Below, piece by piece: positions 53,615-62,214 of a stretch of 64,000 nt of DNA. Source of the stretch: Chlamydia suis. Lineage in GTDB: Bacteria > Chlamydiota > Chlamydiia > Chlamydiales > Chlamydiaceae. The notes under the pieces are model-generated. The model saw only the letters and a program-made list of their open reading frames with translations, did no database searches and was not told where the DNA came from. Position 1 is the first letter of the stretch, and every line of letters begins with the position of its first letter. Where the stretch lies: NCBI RefSeq assembly GCF_900169085.1, contig NZ_LT821323.1:124001-188000 (forward strand). Direction: 5' to 3'. The translations under genes were made by a program, and so were the position numbers.

Positions 53615-56047
53615 TCAATAACCTGAGGATTTTTTGATAATGAAAATAGCATCTTCTTGTCTTGTTGTACGCGACAGCGTACTGTGGTTATCTTGAAGAG
53701 GTGTTGTGGATAGATATCTTCCGCTTGACACATGCTTCAAGCGAACTTCATCCCCATCTCGGAGAAGTTGATCTTTAGTAGTATTTAACTTTTCAACAAC
53801 CCATCCGCAGCGTGTTGTGTAGTAGCTGTTATCAAAGTAGGCCTCTCCGGCGTTTCCATAGAAGGATAGGTAGGGACAACCGGCAAATTCGCTTCCGAAG
53901 ATTTTTTGCCGAATCGGTAACGATCCTATGAAGCAGTAGGTTTGGTTTAGCATTTTTTGCGAAGAGAGTTCGTTATTATTTACACAGAAATAAAAGACAA
54001 TAGGCGTTGCTGAGGAGCGTTCTGTTAATCTTGGGAAGAGGTAGGGAAGTGTAGACCAGGAAGCTACATAAGGCGAGCTAACAACGAGAGGAGCGCGGGC
54101 TGCTTCTAGAGTAAACCAAGAAGAGGGGTTATTAATCCCGGCAGTAAATACAGAGCGTTCTCCTTGTTCGTCTATTTTATGCTCTTTAAGGTAAACGTGA
54201 ACGGCCTGTTGGAGAGCGTTTCGCTTACGAGCTAATTCGGTAGGGTCTATTTCAGGGAAATACTGCGGGGTTAACAGGTTTGTTATAGGAAGTAGGGAGA
54301 CCTGAATAGGAACGGGCTCCAAATGAACGCTTTCGGACCAATCTTTAAAATCTAAGTGGTCGTCATGGACAGAGGGTAAGACCGTGCCGCCTAAAAATAC
54401 CGTGTGGGAAGAGGAAGAAGAACTGTAGCTAGAGTAGCCGGATTCTGTGCTACTGGACACAGAGCTTTTTAATAAAGCATTTGCAGCTGCAGTCTCTAAA
54501 GAAATTTTCTTACTATGAAGCTCTTCCACTTGCTCGAAGGACAGCTTAAGAACTTGAAACCCTAAACCTCCGAAAGTGGCTGATGTAATGTAATGAGTCC
54601 CGAATTTTTGGATGAAAGCTGTCCAAGAATCTGGAGAGTTCTCGTTTAATTTGTTTTCGATCCAACTGCGGAAACAGCTGTCCAGACGTTTTTGAGTAGG
54701 GTTAGAACCATCATCTTCTTTGAGAATATAAAGTGAGTGCGCAGCCGTAGAGCAAGTCACGGTATTTTTGGCATGACGGGTATTTTTATGTACGAACTCG
54801 CAAGTAAGGCTACCAGAGAAAGCTGCTGCTTCAGAAAGGCTCAAGTCGGAGTCTTCAGATTGAGATACAAAGGGATTTGTTGGATCTTGAGACAGAGCAT
54901 CAAGGTTTTTTTTGGTTTCAATTTGATAGATATGGCAGTCATCTAAACTACGTTGAAACCCGGATTTGATTTTCCGTATAGCGTAGGTTTGTTCTGACGC
55001 CGACTTGATACTAGAAATTCCTAAGTCGATCAATACAGCGGCAATAGTATGTGATCCGACTTGGATTTGGTAATTGTACTTCGACTCCGTAAACCCTTGC
55101 AAATCTAAACGAACGCTTCCTTCTGTAAGAATTTGGCTTTTAGCTTGGTGTCTCCATAAATTACCGAAGGTGATTTTATTGATGAGGATTTTGGCTTCTC
55201 TTTTGTATTTTTTAACGATGTCGACAAGTTTAGGAGTATAACTAGGGAAAAGCTGTTTTCTAGTTACTAGAATTTCCTTTTGTCCAGAGCCCACTAACGG
55301 AGGATTTTGAAAAGGTACTGCGGCAAAAAAATCGGGTACGCAGAAGGTGACGGAAGCAGAAAAGTTTTGTGTAAAGGAAGTGTTTTCTTCAAAAATAGAA
55401 GTGTTGATCTCTACGTCAAGAGAGGGTTTTGGGAAAAATTTTGTCCCTTGAGGAATGCCGAATCGTCCATCCGGGCTTAGCTGAGCAGTTTCTCTTGTAA
55501 AGGAATAATCTAGGACATTCTCTTCGCTTACTGTGTTGAGGATATTTATGGGATCTAATTTCACGATATCAACAGCGCGGCCTAAAAAGTCGACATTGCG
55601 AATAAGCTCGATCTCATCTGAAACTAAAGACACCTTTGGAGCTTTTTTTTCTTTAGGAAGGGTTTCTCGAGAAATGCGATATAGTATGCCGTCGGAAGAG
55701 CTTTTTAACAGGGTTTGTTTGATTTCTTCTAAGAGTTCTTCATCTGATCGCATAGGGATAGAAGAAGCGACTAAGCAGGTAGCAGCACAAGCGGAGAGTC
55801 TGGGTTCAAGGACTGTGAAAAGAGCCCCGTCTTTTGTAGCTTCCCAAGATAGGATATAAGGAGGTTCTTGAGAGGTTTTTTCCATAAAAGAAGGGGTGTC
55901 AAAAATTTCTACAGGTAAATCCTCAATAAAAGCAGCTAAGCGATTCTCTTCTTCGATGTAAGCCTCCGAGGCGACAGGATGGCGTCCTAATCGAGGGTTA
56001 AAAACAGAAAGGGGCTGAACAACATACAAAAAGGAAGAACGTTGCAT
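53615..56047 (-). CDS. MACPF-domain protein with a C-terminal MIR domain
   Basis: 810 residues from the ATG at 56047, with GGAGAG before it; the TTG 27 bases earlier is rejected. The membrane-attack-complex/perforin signature is FGTHYITSATFGGLG (about 485-500), flanked by long helices and Ser-rich beta segments (SSVSSSTESGYSSYSSSSSS) that could insert in membranes. The last 55 residues (DGDEVRLKHVSSGRYLSTTP) look like one MIR beta-trefoil repeat. The orthologue is CT153, at the plasticity-zone edge. Whether it forms pores is unknown. No signal peptide is evident. Confidence 0.9.
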   Translation of the reverse strand: MQRSSFLYVVQPLSVFNPRLGRHPVASEAYIEEENRLAAFIEDLPVEIFDTPSFMEKTSQEPPYILSWEATKDGALFTVLEPRLSACAATCLVASSIPMRSDEELLEEIKQTLLKSSSDGILYRISRETLPKEKKAPKVSLVSDEIELIRNVDFLGRAVDIVKLDPINILNTVSEENVLDYSFTRETAQLSPDGRFGIPQGTKFFPKPSLDVEINTSIFEENTSFTQNFSASVTFCVPDFFAAVPFQNPPLVGSGQKEILVTRKQLFPSYTPKLVDIVKKYKREAKILINKITFGNLWRHQAKSQILTEGSVRLDLQGFTESKYNYQIQVGSHTIAAVLIDLGISSIKSASEQTYAIRKIKSGFQRSLDDCHIYQIETKKNLDALSQDPTNPFVSQSEDSDLSLSEAAAFSGSLTCEFVHKNTRHAKNTVTCSTAAHSLYILKEDDGSNPTQKRLDSCFRSWIENKLNENSPDSWTAFIQKFGTHYITSATFGGLGFQVLKLSFEQVEELHSKKISLETAAANALLKSSVSSSTESGYSSYSSSSSSHTVFLGGTVLPSVHDDHLDFKDWSESVHLEPVPIQVSLLPITNLLTPQYFPEIDPTELARKRNALQQAVHVYLKEHKIDEQGERSVFTAGINNPSSWFTLEAARAPLVVSSPYVASWSTLPYLFPRLTERSSATPIVFYFCVNNNELSSQKMLNQTYCFIGSLPIRQKIFGSEFAGCPYLSFYGNAGEAYFDNSYYTTRCGWVVEKLNTTKDQLLRDGDEVRLKHVSSGRYLSTTPLQDNHSTLSRTTRQEDAIFIIKKSSGY

Positions 56048-56394
56048 TAAGGGCTCTCCGATTTTAGACTGCAATGATCGGTTTATAATGAAAGGATTTT
56101 CTTTTTAAGAAAAGCAAAGAAAGCAGAAAGAAGAAACTCTTTGTCATTAAAAAACTTTTGTGAAAACTGAATAACCAGCCTTACGAAAGTATAAGGTAAA
56201 GGCTCTTTCTAATCGCTAATCGGAAAAGCTCTATTCGTAGCTAGAACAAGGAATTTATCTGTTTATAGAGCTCTCCCAATTATGCTGGATCGGGGGAAGG
56301 AATACTCAAACAACTCAACAAGTTCTATTAAGAACAAATAAAGGGAGAGTGGTGTCTAGCAGCGATCTCTTTATCGGGAGGCTTTTTGTTGATT
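56048..56394. other. Intergenic region between the MACPF gene and phospholipase copy A
   Basis: 347 bases. The left part holds the MACPF 5' region, AT-rich, with no clear promoter. From 56258 on it is the downstream end of duplication unit A (see the repeat entries), including CTCTCCC and GGGAGAG arms set about 70 bases apart. No ORF. Confidence 0.5.
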
Positions 56395-57876
56395 TCAGCG
56401 TTTTCGTTTGACACAAGGGCCTTGTGAAGTGCCCTCTTCTGGGTCGTCGTCTAATGGGGAAGAGAGTGTTGCTAGAGCTTCCTCTGCCGATCGTTTGGGT
56501 CGAAGAGGAATTTTGGCAGTCTCCTCGGTGATGAGAGTGTTATTGGACTCTAAGAACCTCCAGATGTCATTGAAAGCGTCCAGTTGTGTTTGGGACGCAG
56601 GGCAAAGGATGAAGGAATCTTCTGCATTTATCCTAAAACCGCCTGTGCTCCAGTTAGCGGATCCCCAGAAAATAACTTTATTGTCAATGCAACACATCTT
56701 GGTATGTAGCACTCCGTCATGAGTTCGCTCATACACAGGAAGTGGTGGTGTGGTTTTGCTTGCCACACCATAGGCAATAGCTTTTTGACGAGGATCGATG
56801 ATAACTTTAACGCGCACTCCTCTTCTAACAGCTCTAGCTAGAGCGGCAAACAGATCGGGAGCCGTAAAGACATACACAGCAACGCGAATATTGGATCTCG
56901 CATCATCAATATGTTTGAGAAGGATGTTCTTAAGCTGTCCATGGTATTGTCTGGAAGAAGGAACGTAAGTAAGGGTCTGGCCTCCTCCTAAGTAGGTAGA
57001 TTTTTTTTGCGCCGTAAGGATACTTCTGCAAGCCTCGGGATCTGTGATTTTAGAGGTCCAGTTGACATCGTATTGAAGAGAGAGTGGGGTATAGTTAGCT
57101 GATCCAGCGAATACCATTTTATTATCAATACAAGTGGTTTTTTTATGGAAAAGAGCTGTTGTTTCCGAGGAGATTAGATCCACAGAGCTTCCCTTACAGA
57201 GATCTTCTATGTTGGGAGAGTCTTGATATTGCACACGAACGGGTGTGTGTCGAGAGGCCTTGATTAGAGCCTGGATAATCTCTGGCGATGAGATCTTATA
57301 CATCTTCATGCAAACCAGTTTTTTGGCAGAGAGAATCGCTTTACAAATCGCCTTTGTTGGATTGTTATTTGTACTTTGATGCGCGGAGAAAAAGGTAACA
57401 AGTTCTTCTTGTGTTAACGGGCGGGGAACGCTACCGCTTGCAGGTCTCCTTGATGAGGTTTGGCGTGAGGAACTTCGTCTATCGCGACGAGAAGAGTCGG
57501 TGTGGTGAGAGCGTGAGGAGCGGTGTGAGGAAGCTTCGGAAACGCGCATATCCCGGTCCCTTCTTGATGGAGCGTGGTTGGGTGAAATATGGCGCGAAGT
57601 GACTGCGGATACGCGATCTCTTGAATCCGTTAGTTGAGGGGAGTGTCTTCTTCTATAGCTATGAGTATAACTCTCTAAGGTGTACCGCCGAGATTCTGCG
57701 CGAGCTTGTCTATAGTCTCGGGGATCGTGATGATGTGTAGAAGATCTGTAAGCTCTTGAAACAGATCTGGCCGTGCGCTCCCGATGGGAGGGGGTGCTGG
57801 AACGGTGACTAGAATGGCCCCCGCTGTGGTGGTGTCTACTAACATGACGATGAGAGTCGGAACGATGGATACTCAT
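56395..57876 (-). CDS. Phospholipase-D-like protein, tandem copy A, with an RS-rich N-terminus
   Basis: 493 residues. Residues 1-150 are almost only Arg, Ser and His (RHHHSGGHSSHRSSTPSHRE and many RS/SR pairs), unlike anything else in the window except its paralogues. Two intact HKD motifs follow, HKKTTCID near 242 and HTKMCCID near 390, each with the downstream GSANYT/GSANWS, so phosphodiesterase activity is plausible. The tail is LPLRPKRSAEEALATLSSP. There is no signal peptide. It belongs to the plasticity-zone phospholipase-D family. The promoter lies at 57916-57944, and the gene is identical in plan to copy B. Confidence 0.92.
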   Translation of the reverse strand: MSIHRSDSHRHVSRHHHSGGHSSHRSSTPSHRERTARSVSRAYRSSTHHHDPRDYRQARAESRRYTLESYTHSYRRRHSPQLTDSRDRVSAVTSRHISPNHAPSRRDRDMRVSEASSHRSSRSHHTDSSRRDRRSSSRQTSSRRPASGSVPRPLTQEELVTFFSAHQSTNNNPTKAICKAILSAKKLVCMKMYKISSPEIIQALIKASRHTPVRVQYQDSPNIEDLCKGSSVDLISSETTALFHKKTTCIDNKMVFAGSANYTPLSLQYDVNWTSKITDPEACRSILTAQKKSTYLGGGQTLTYVPSSRQYHGQLKNILLKHIDDARSNIRVAVYVFTAPDLFAALARAVRRGVRVKVIIDPRQKAIAYGVASKTTPPLPVYERTHDGVLHTKMCCIDNKVIFWGSANWSTGGFRINAEDSFILCPASQTQLDAFNDIWRFLESNNTLITEETAKIPLRPKRSAEEALATLSSPLDDDPEEGTSQGPCVKRKR

Positions 57877-57915
57877 AACTAAGAGTTTTTTGTTTTTTTA
57901 TTTTTTTGCGAAAGC

Positions 57916-57944
57916 ATTTTAAATTGAGTTTGTATTGGGTTCAA
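57916..57944 (-). promoter_or_regulatory. Promoter of phospholipase copy A
   Basis: On the minus strand TTGAAC (57939-57944), 17 bases, TAAAAT (57916-57921), 40 bases before the ATG. A hairpin AGTGTTT/AAACACT (57964-57982) sits 20 bases upstream of the -35. Both are repeated in copy B. Confidence 0.65.
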
Positions 57945-58205
57945 CATTGTTTGTTTTGATTTTAGTGTTTTTTATAAACACTTAATTTCTTTTCAGAGAA
58001 GGGTGTGTAACAGTTTTTTGAATTGGCGTGTTTTTTTTTGTAAAATTCCTTATTGGTTTTTTCTTTTAAATCATGAACCACAATGTTTCATTACAGTGCG
58101 CATCCCGGCTTAGCTCGCCTGTTATAGAACTCTCCCAATTAAGAACAAATAAAGGGAGGGTGGTGTCTAGCAGCGATCTCTTTATCGGGATGCTTTTTGT
58201 TGATT

Positions 58206-59717
58206 TCAGCGTTTTCGTTTGACACAAGGGCCTTGTGAAGTGCCCTCTCCAGGGTCGTCGTCTATTGGGGAAGAGAGTGTTGCTAGAGCTTCCTCTGCCG
58301 ATCGTTTGGGTCGAAGAGGAATTTTGGCAGTGTCCTCGGTGATGAGAGTGTTATTGGACTCTAAGAACTTCCAGATGTCATTGAAAGCGTCCAGTTGTGT
58401 TTGGGATGCAGGGCAAAGGATGAAGGAATCTTCTGCATTTTTCGTAAAACCGCCCGTGCTCCAGTTAGCGGATCCCCAGATAAGAATTTTATTGTCAATG
58501 CAACACATCTTGGTGTGTAGCACTCCGTCATGAGTTCGCTCATACACAGGAAGTGGTGGTGTGGTTTTGCTTGCTATATTATAGGTAATAGCTTTTTGAC
58601 GAGAATCGATGATAATTTTAACGCGCACTCCTCTTCCAGCAGCTTTAGCTAGAGCGATAAACAGATCGGGAACCGTAAAGACATACACAGCAATGCGAAT
58701 CTCGAATTTAGCTTCATCAATATATTTGAGAAGGAAGTTCTTAAGCTGTCCATGGGAGTGACTGGAAGAAGGAACGTAAGTAAGGTGCTGGCCTCCTCCT
58801 AAGTAGATAAATTTTTTGCGCGTAGTAAGGATGCTTCTGCAAGCCTCGGGATCTGAGATTCTAGAGGTCCAGTTGACATCGTGTTGAAGAGAGAGAGTAG
58901 TATAGTTAGCTGATCCAACGAATACAATTTTATCATCAATACAAGTGGTTTTTTTATGGAAAAGAGATGTTGCTTCCGAAGAGAGTAGCTCCACAGAGCT
59001 TCCCTTACAGAGATCTGCTATGTTGGGAGATTCTTGATAGTGCACACGAACGGGTGTGTGTTGAGAGGCCTTGATTAGAGCCTGGATAATCTCTGGTGAT
59101 GAGATTGTATACATCTTCATGCGAACCAGTCTTTTGGCAGAGAGAATCGCTTTACAAATCGCCTTTGTTGGATTGTTATTTGTACTTTGATGCGCGGAGA
59201 AAAAGGTAACAAGTTCTTCTTGTGTTAACGGGCGGGGAACGCTACCGCTTGCAGGTCTCCTTGATGAGGTTGGGCGTGAGGAACTTCTTCTATCGCGATG
59301 AGAAGTGGAGGAACTTCGTCTATCGCGACGAGAAGAGTCGGTGTGGTGAGAGCGTGAGGAGCGGTGTGAGGAAGCTTCGGAAATGCGCGTATCCCGGTCC
59401 CTTCTTGATGGAGAGTGGTTGGGTGAAATATGGCGCGTAGAGGCTGCGGATACGCGATCTCTTGAATCCGTTAGTTGGGGGGAGTGTCTTCTATAGCTAG
59501 GAGTATAATGCTCTACGGCGTGCCGCCGAGATTCTGCGCGAGCTTGTCTATAGTCTCGGGGATCGTGATGATGTGTAGAAGATCTGTAAGCTCTTGAAAC
59601 AGATGCGGCTGTGCGCTCCCGATGGGAGGGGGTGCTGGAACGGGGATTAGAATGGCCCCTGCTGTGGTGGTGGCTACTAACATGACGATGAGAGCCGGAA
59701 GAACGATGGATACTCAT
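58206..59717 (-). CDS. Phospholipase-D-like protein, tandem copy B, with an RS-rich N-terminus
   Basis: 503 residues from the ATG at 59717; a TTG two codons earlier is ignored. It is largely identical to copy A. It differs in the N-terminal RS region, where a SSSTSHRDRR unit is repeated (RRDRRSSSTSHRDRRSSSRP), giving ten extra residues, and in scattered substitutions such as VFTVPDLFIALAKAAGRG. Both HKD motifs are intact (HKKTTCID, HTKMCCID). The divergence is mostly conservative, so both copies look functional. Differences cluster in the middle of the catalytic part rather than near the motifs. Confidence 0.92.
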   Translation of the reverse strand: MSIHRSSGSHRHVSSHHHSRGHSNPRSSTPSHRERTAASVSRAYRSSTHHHDPRDYRQARAESRRHAVEHYTPSYRRHSPQLTDSRDRVSAASTRHISPNHSPSRRDRDTRISEASSHRSSRSHHTDSSRRDRRSSSTSHRDRRSSSRPTSSRRPASGSVPRPLTQEELVTFFSAHQSTNNNPTKAICKAILSAKRLVRMKMYTISSPEIIQALIKASQHTPVRVHYQESPNIADLCKGSSVELLSSEATSLFHKKTTCIDDKIVFVGSANYTTLSLQHDVNWTSRISDPEACRSILTTRKKFIYLGGGQHLTYVPSSSHSHGQLKNFLLKYIDEAKFEIRIAVYVFTVPDLFIALAKAAGRGVRVKIIIDSRQKAITYNIASKTTPPLPVYERTHDGVLHTKMCCIDNKILIWGSANWSTGGFTKNAEDSFILCPASQTQLDAFNDIWKFLESNNTLITEDTAKIPLRPKRSAEEALATLSSPIDDDPGEGTSQGPCVKRKR

Positions 59718-59754
59718 AACCAAGAGTTTTTAATTTTTATTTTTTTGCGAAAGC

Positions 59755-59783
59755 ATTTTAAATTGAGTTTGTATTGGGTTCAA
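59755..59783 (-). promoter_or_regulatory. Promoter of phospholipase copy B
   Basis: The same -35 TTGAAC (59778-59783), 17-base spacer and -10 TAAAAT (59755-59760) as copy A, 38 bases before the ATG, with the same upstream hairpin (59803-59821). Confidence 0.65.
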
Positions 59784-59891
59784 CATTGTTTGTTTTGCTT
59801 TTAGTGTTTTTTATAAACACTTAATTTCTTTTCAGAGAAGGACGTGTAACAGTTTTTTGAATTGGTGTGTTTTTTTTTTGTAAAATTCCTT

Positions 59892-60245
59892 GCTTAAAGA
59901 GAAAAACACTATTTGCTCTAGTGAAAACATCGTAAGTTTTTGAAGAATTGTCGAAGCGGAGATAACTCCCAATTTTTGTTAGTTGTTCGTTTAATATAGG
60001 TCCGGGAAAGTTACGCATAGAGTAAGGAGAAATCCTTACATCCGAGGAGACTAGTTGGCTGTGTTAATGATGAAGAGTTTTTTGATCGAAGGTTTGGTGT
60101 TTTTTCACTACAACTTGGAAGGTAATGATAAGTTGGGTTTTCAGAAAACAGACAGCTTGTAGATGTTTAAAAAATTGTTTTTTTTAATAAAGCTGTGCTT
60201 CGGGTAGACCCTGAGCGGGATCGGAGGGAAAGGGCTAGGGAAGAA
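59892..60245. other. Intergenic region between unit B and the third phospholipase gene
   Basis: About 350 AT-rich bases where the duplication ends abruptly. It has T-rich runs (T8 near 60178) but no ORF with a ribosome site and no fold I would defend. Confidence 0.5.
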
Positions 60246-60274
60246 AGAAGAAGCCTTAGAACGAGGCTTCTTCT
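60246..60274 (-). terminator. Terminator of the third phospholipase gene
   Basis: An 11-bp perfect stem (60246-60256 with 60264-60274) around a 7-base loop. On the minus strand it is followed by TTCTTCCC. It begins 48 bases after the stop at 60322. Confidence 0.75.
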
Positions 60275-60321
60275 AGGAACGGCAATATTTTGTTGAGTTT
60301 TGTCTCTGCGAGATACACTCC

Positions 60322-61800
60322 TCACCTTGTAGAAGAGGTTCCTTCTCCCGGATCGTACATAAGATCTTCTTCTTCGTCTTTAATCTGCTTTAGTGTTCGA
60401 GGAGGAAGCAGGGAAGATTCTTTTGTGAGAGGTTCCGAGCTTTCTTGAATAGCTCGCCACAATTCACGGAGAGACTGTAGTTGCAGTTCTGTCAGGTTTT
60501 GAATAACAAATAAATCTTCCAAATTTCTCGATAAGCCGCATTTCGTCCAGTTAGGAGATCCTATGATTAGGGTTCTGTTATCGATGCAGCACATTTTCGT
60601 ATGTAAAATTCCTCCTCGGGCACACTCCCTAATCGTTAACGGAAGGTTATTTTCTTCAACAATCTTAAAGGTGTTTCTCTTTTCTCGTGGATCGATAACT
60701 ATTTGTACATCCACACCTCTTCTAGCAGCTGCCCCCACCGCTTTAAGGATTCTTTGATGAGAGAAGATGTACATTGCAATACGGATGGTGTGTTTTGCTT
60801 TGGCAATAGAAGAAAGAATTGGCTGGAGAGGCTTCCCTCCAGATTGCTGGTTGATCGGACAGTAGGTGATAGTCTGATTTCCAACAACCGTCGTTGCATG
60901 GGTACTGGATGCTACTTGAGCACACAGGGGAGCATTGTGTACAAGCATAGCAAGGTTATAATCTTGTGTAAGCGAACGGTCTGTGAAATTCCCTGTGCTC
61001 ACAAATATTTTTTTATAATCGACAAAAGCGGACTTTTTATGTAACAGGGCACGACTGTCTCTTTTGTTAAGTTTGACAGCAGATCCTGCGAATATCCCCC
61101 GAACTTGGTCTCCTTGTTGGTAACGCACGACTGTGGAAACGCGATCAGCAGCTTCAATTAGAGCCTGAAGAATTTGAGGAGAGGAAATGTGGTATATTTT
61201 CAAAAAGACGTTCTTTTTAGCATTTCGGATCAAGCTACAAAGAGTGTCTAAAGGTTTATTATTGATCTTTTGGTGCGCAGAGAAGAAGGTAATCAGTTCT
61301 TTGTGCCCAAGAACTCTGGGAACCTTGTGTGTGGGGCCGCCTTTGGAAGGTTGTCTCCGTTTTGTTGATTTTTTTGGACTAGTAGAGAGAGAGTGTGTGG
61401 TTGCGTAAGAGGTGGAGGGTTGAGGAGATAGGGGGTCGCGAGAGCGAGATGTTTCGTGTCGAGGTGAAGAACTCGCACGCCAGCTTCTTGTTTTATACCC
61501 TTCTGAGGATGAGCGAAGGCGTTCTATGGTATAGAGGGTCCGCTCACAAGCGGGGGACGAGCTTCCGCTTCTTGTGCCTCTGGAGGAGATGCGTCGACGA
61601 GGGGCTGTTCCGTGACTGTAGTCATAGATAACTCGAGAACTCCAATCTCCGTTTTTATAAATGCTTGATATGGCGGCGGCTACAGGGTCTTCTTTGCGGG
61701 AAGGGGCAGACCTTCTGCTAGTACTAGATGAGTTTGCGCAGCTAATAGATGAAGAGCTGTGACTCGAGTGAGCCTGTCTTGACGAACAAGGAGAACACAT
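60322..61800 (-). CDS. Phospholipase-D-like protein 3, Ser/Arg-rich N-terminus
   Basis: 492 residues. Residues 1-155 are Ser-rich with many Arg and Lys (SRRSAPSRKED, RRRISSRGTRSGSSSP, SPKKSTKRRQPSKGG), but less regular than in copies A and B. From about 165 it aligns by eye with them (ELITFFSAHQKINNKPLDTL against ELVTFFSAHQSTNNNPTKAI). HKD motifs HKKSAFVD near 250 and HTKMCCID near 400 are intact, although the first GSAN is STGN. A strong promoter lies upstream. It is a more distant paralogue than A and B are to each other. Confidence 0.9.
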   Translation of the reverse strand: MCSPCSSRQAHSSHSSSSISCANSSSTSRRSAPSRKEDPVAAAISSIYKNGDWSSRVIYDYSHGTAPRRRISSRGTRSGSSSPACERTLYTIERLRSSSEGYKTRSWRASSSPRHETSRSRDPLSPQPSTSYATTHSLSTSPKKSTKRRQPSKGGPTHKVPRVLGHKELITFFSAHQKINNKPLDTLCSLIRNAKKNVFLKIYHISSPQILQALIEAADRVSTVVRYQQGDQVRGIFAGSAVKLNKRDSRALLHKKSAFVDYKKIFVSTGNFTDRSLTQDYNLAMLVHNAPLCAQVASSTHATTVVGNQTITYCPINQQSGGKPLQPILSSIAKAKHTIRIAMYIFSHQRILKAVGAAARRGVDVQIVIDPREKRNTFKIVEENNLPLTIRECARGGILHTKMCCIDNRTLIIGSPNWTKCGLSRNLEDLFVIQNLTELQLQSLRELWRAIQESSEPLTKESSLLPPRTLKQIKDEEEDLMYDPGEGTSSTR

Positions 61801-61833
61801 GTTTTGTACTTAGTTTTTTTTGTTGGATTGTCA

Positions 61834-61863
61834 ATTATAGTTGTTTGATTTGGTTGATTTCAA
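61834..61863 (-). promoter_or_regulatory. Promoter of the third phospholipase gene
   Basis: On the minus strand TTGAAA (61858-61863), 18 bases, TATAAT (61834-61839), 33 bases before the ATG. This is one of the best consensus matches in the window. Confidence 0.7.
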
Positions 61864-61951
61864 TTCGATTTGTTTTTGTTTTTAATTGGTTTGTTTTAAG
61901 TTTTTAATAGATGTTGTTTTGAATTTTAAATTTTATAAGATAATTGCAAGA

Positions 61952-62166
61952 TTACAGGAAGGAGCTATTGTGAGATAGCCAGCTCCATATTTCTTGGATG
62001 GCGAGGAGTTGTTTGGGCGTTAGCGGAGATACAAGCAGCAGATCCTTGTTTTTTGCAGGGCGCGGCGGAGGAATCGGATCGTTATGAGTGGTTTCAGATT
62101 GGAAGCGGAGGCGCCCTTGAGAACGATATTCAGAGTTTTCTGGAGACAGGCCTAATTTGTTAGAAA
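61952..62166 (-). pseudogene. C-terminal remnant of a fifth phospholipase-D-like gene
   Basis: The frame on this strand ends with KDLLLVSPLTPKQLLAIQEI then WSWLSHNSSFL. That matches the last segment of the intact paralogues (for example LFVIQNLTELQLQSLRELWR, and LLIVHKPTRRQLAVFFNLW). No HKD motif, start codon with a ribosome site or N-terminal part precedes it; the open frame reaches back only into the terminator of the fourth gene. It is best read as the tail left by deletion or recombination between tandem copies. The match covers about 30 residues, and the rest of the frame (PENSEYRSQGRLRFQSE) is less clear. Confidence 0.65.
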
Positions 62167-62170
62167 GGAC

Positions 62171-62200
62171 AAGCAGCCCTGTGCGGGCTGCTTTTTTCTT
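62171..62200. terminator. Hairpin after the fourth phospholipase gene
   Basis: AAGCAGCCC and GGGCTGCTT pair perfectly (62171-62179 and 62185-62193) around TGTGC. The long T-run is on the + strand (TTTTTT to 62197). On the minus strand, where the gene lies, the tail is only GTCCTTTCT. It ends 15 bases from the stop at 62215, so it probably serves that gene. Confidence 0.7.
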
Positions 62201-62214
62201 AGAGAAGAACAAGT

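Larger units (their letters stand above)
56258..58051 (-). repeat. Duplication unit A (phospholipase gene plus flanks)
   Basis: About 1.79 kb that matches 58119-59891 almost throughout, including sequence before and after the gene. The match begins near CTGTT at the left and ends after TAAAATTCCTT at the right. A carries about 48 bases near 56282-56330 that are missing in B and bounded by ATTA in A. Confidence 0.9.
58119..59891 (-). repeat. Duplication unit B (phospholipase gene plus flanks)
   Basis: About 1.77 kb matching unit A at 56258-58051, offset by about 1.81 kb at the stops and 1.84 kb at the starts. The extra 30 bases come from codons in the RS region. A T9 tract in A (58031-58039) is T10 in B (59870-59879). 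Confidence 0.9.

Noticed and set aside
59821..60018. 65-codon minus-strand frame between phospholipase genes
   Set aside because: AT-rich, overlaps the duplicated promoter flank, with no ribosome site and no family resemblance.
61939..62163. Open + strand frame of 74 codons ending in front of a hairpin with a T-run
   Set aside because: No start codon with a ribosome site. The opposite strand carries a convincing phospholipase C-terminus, so this is probably a shadow, though the + strand T-run is odd.
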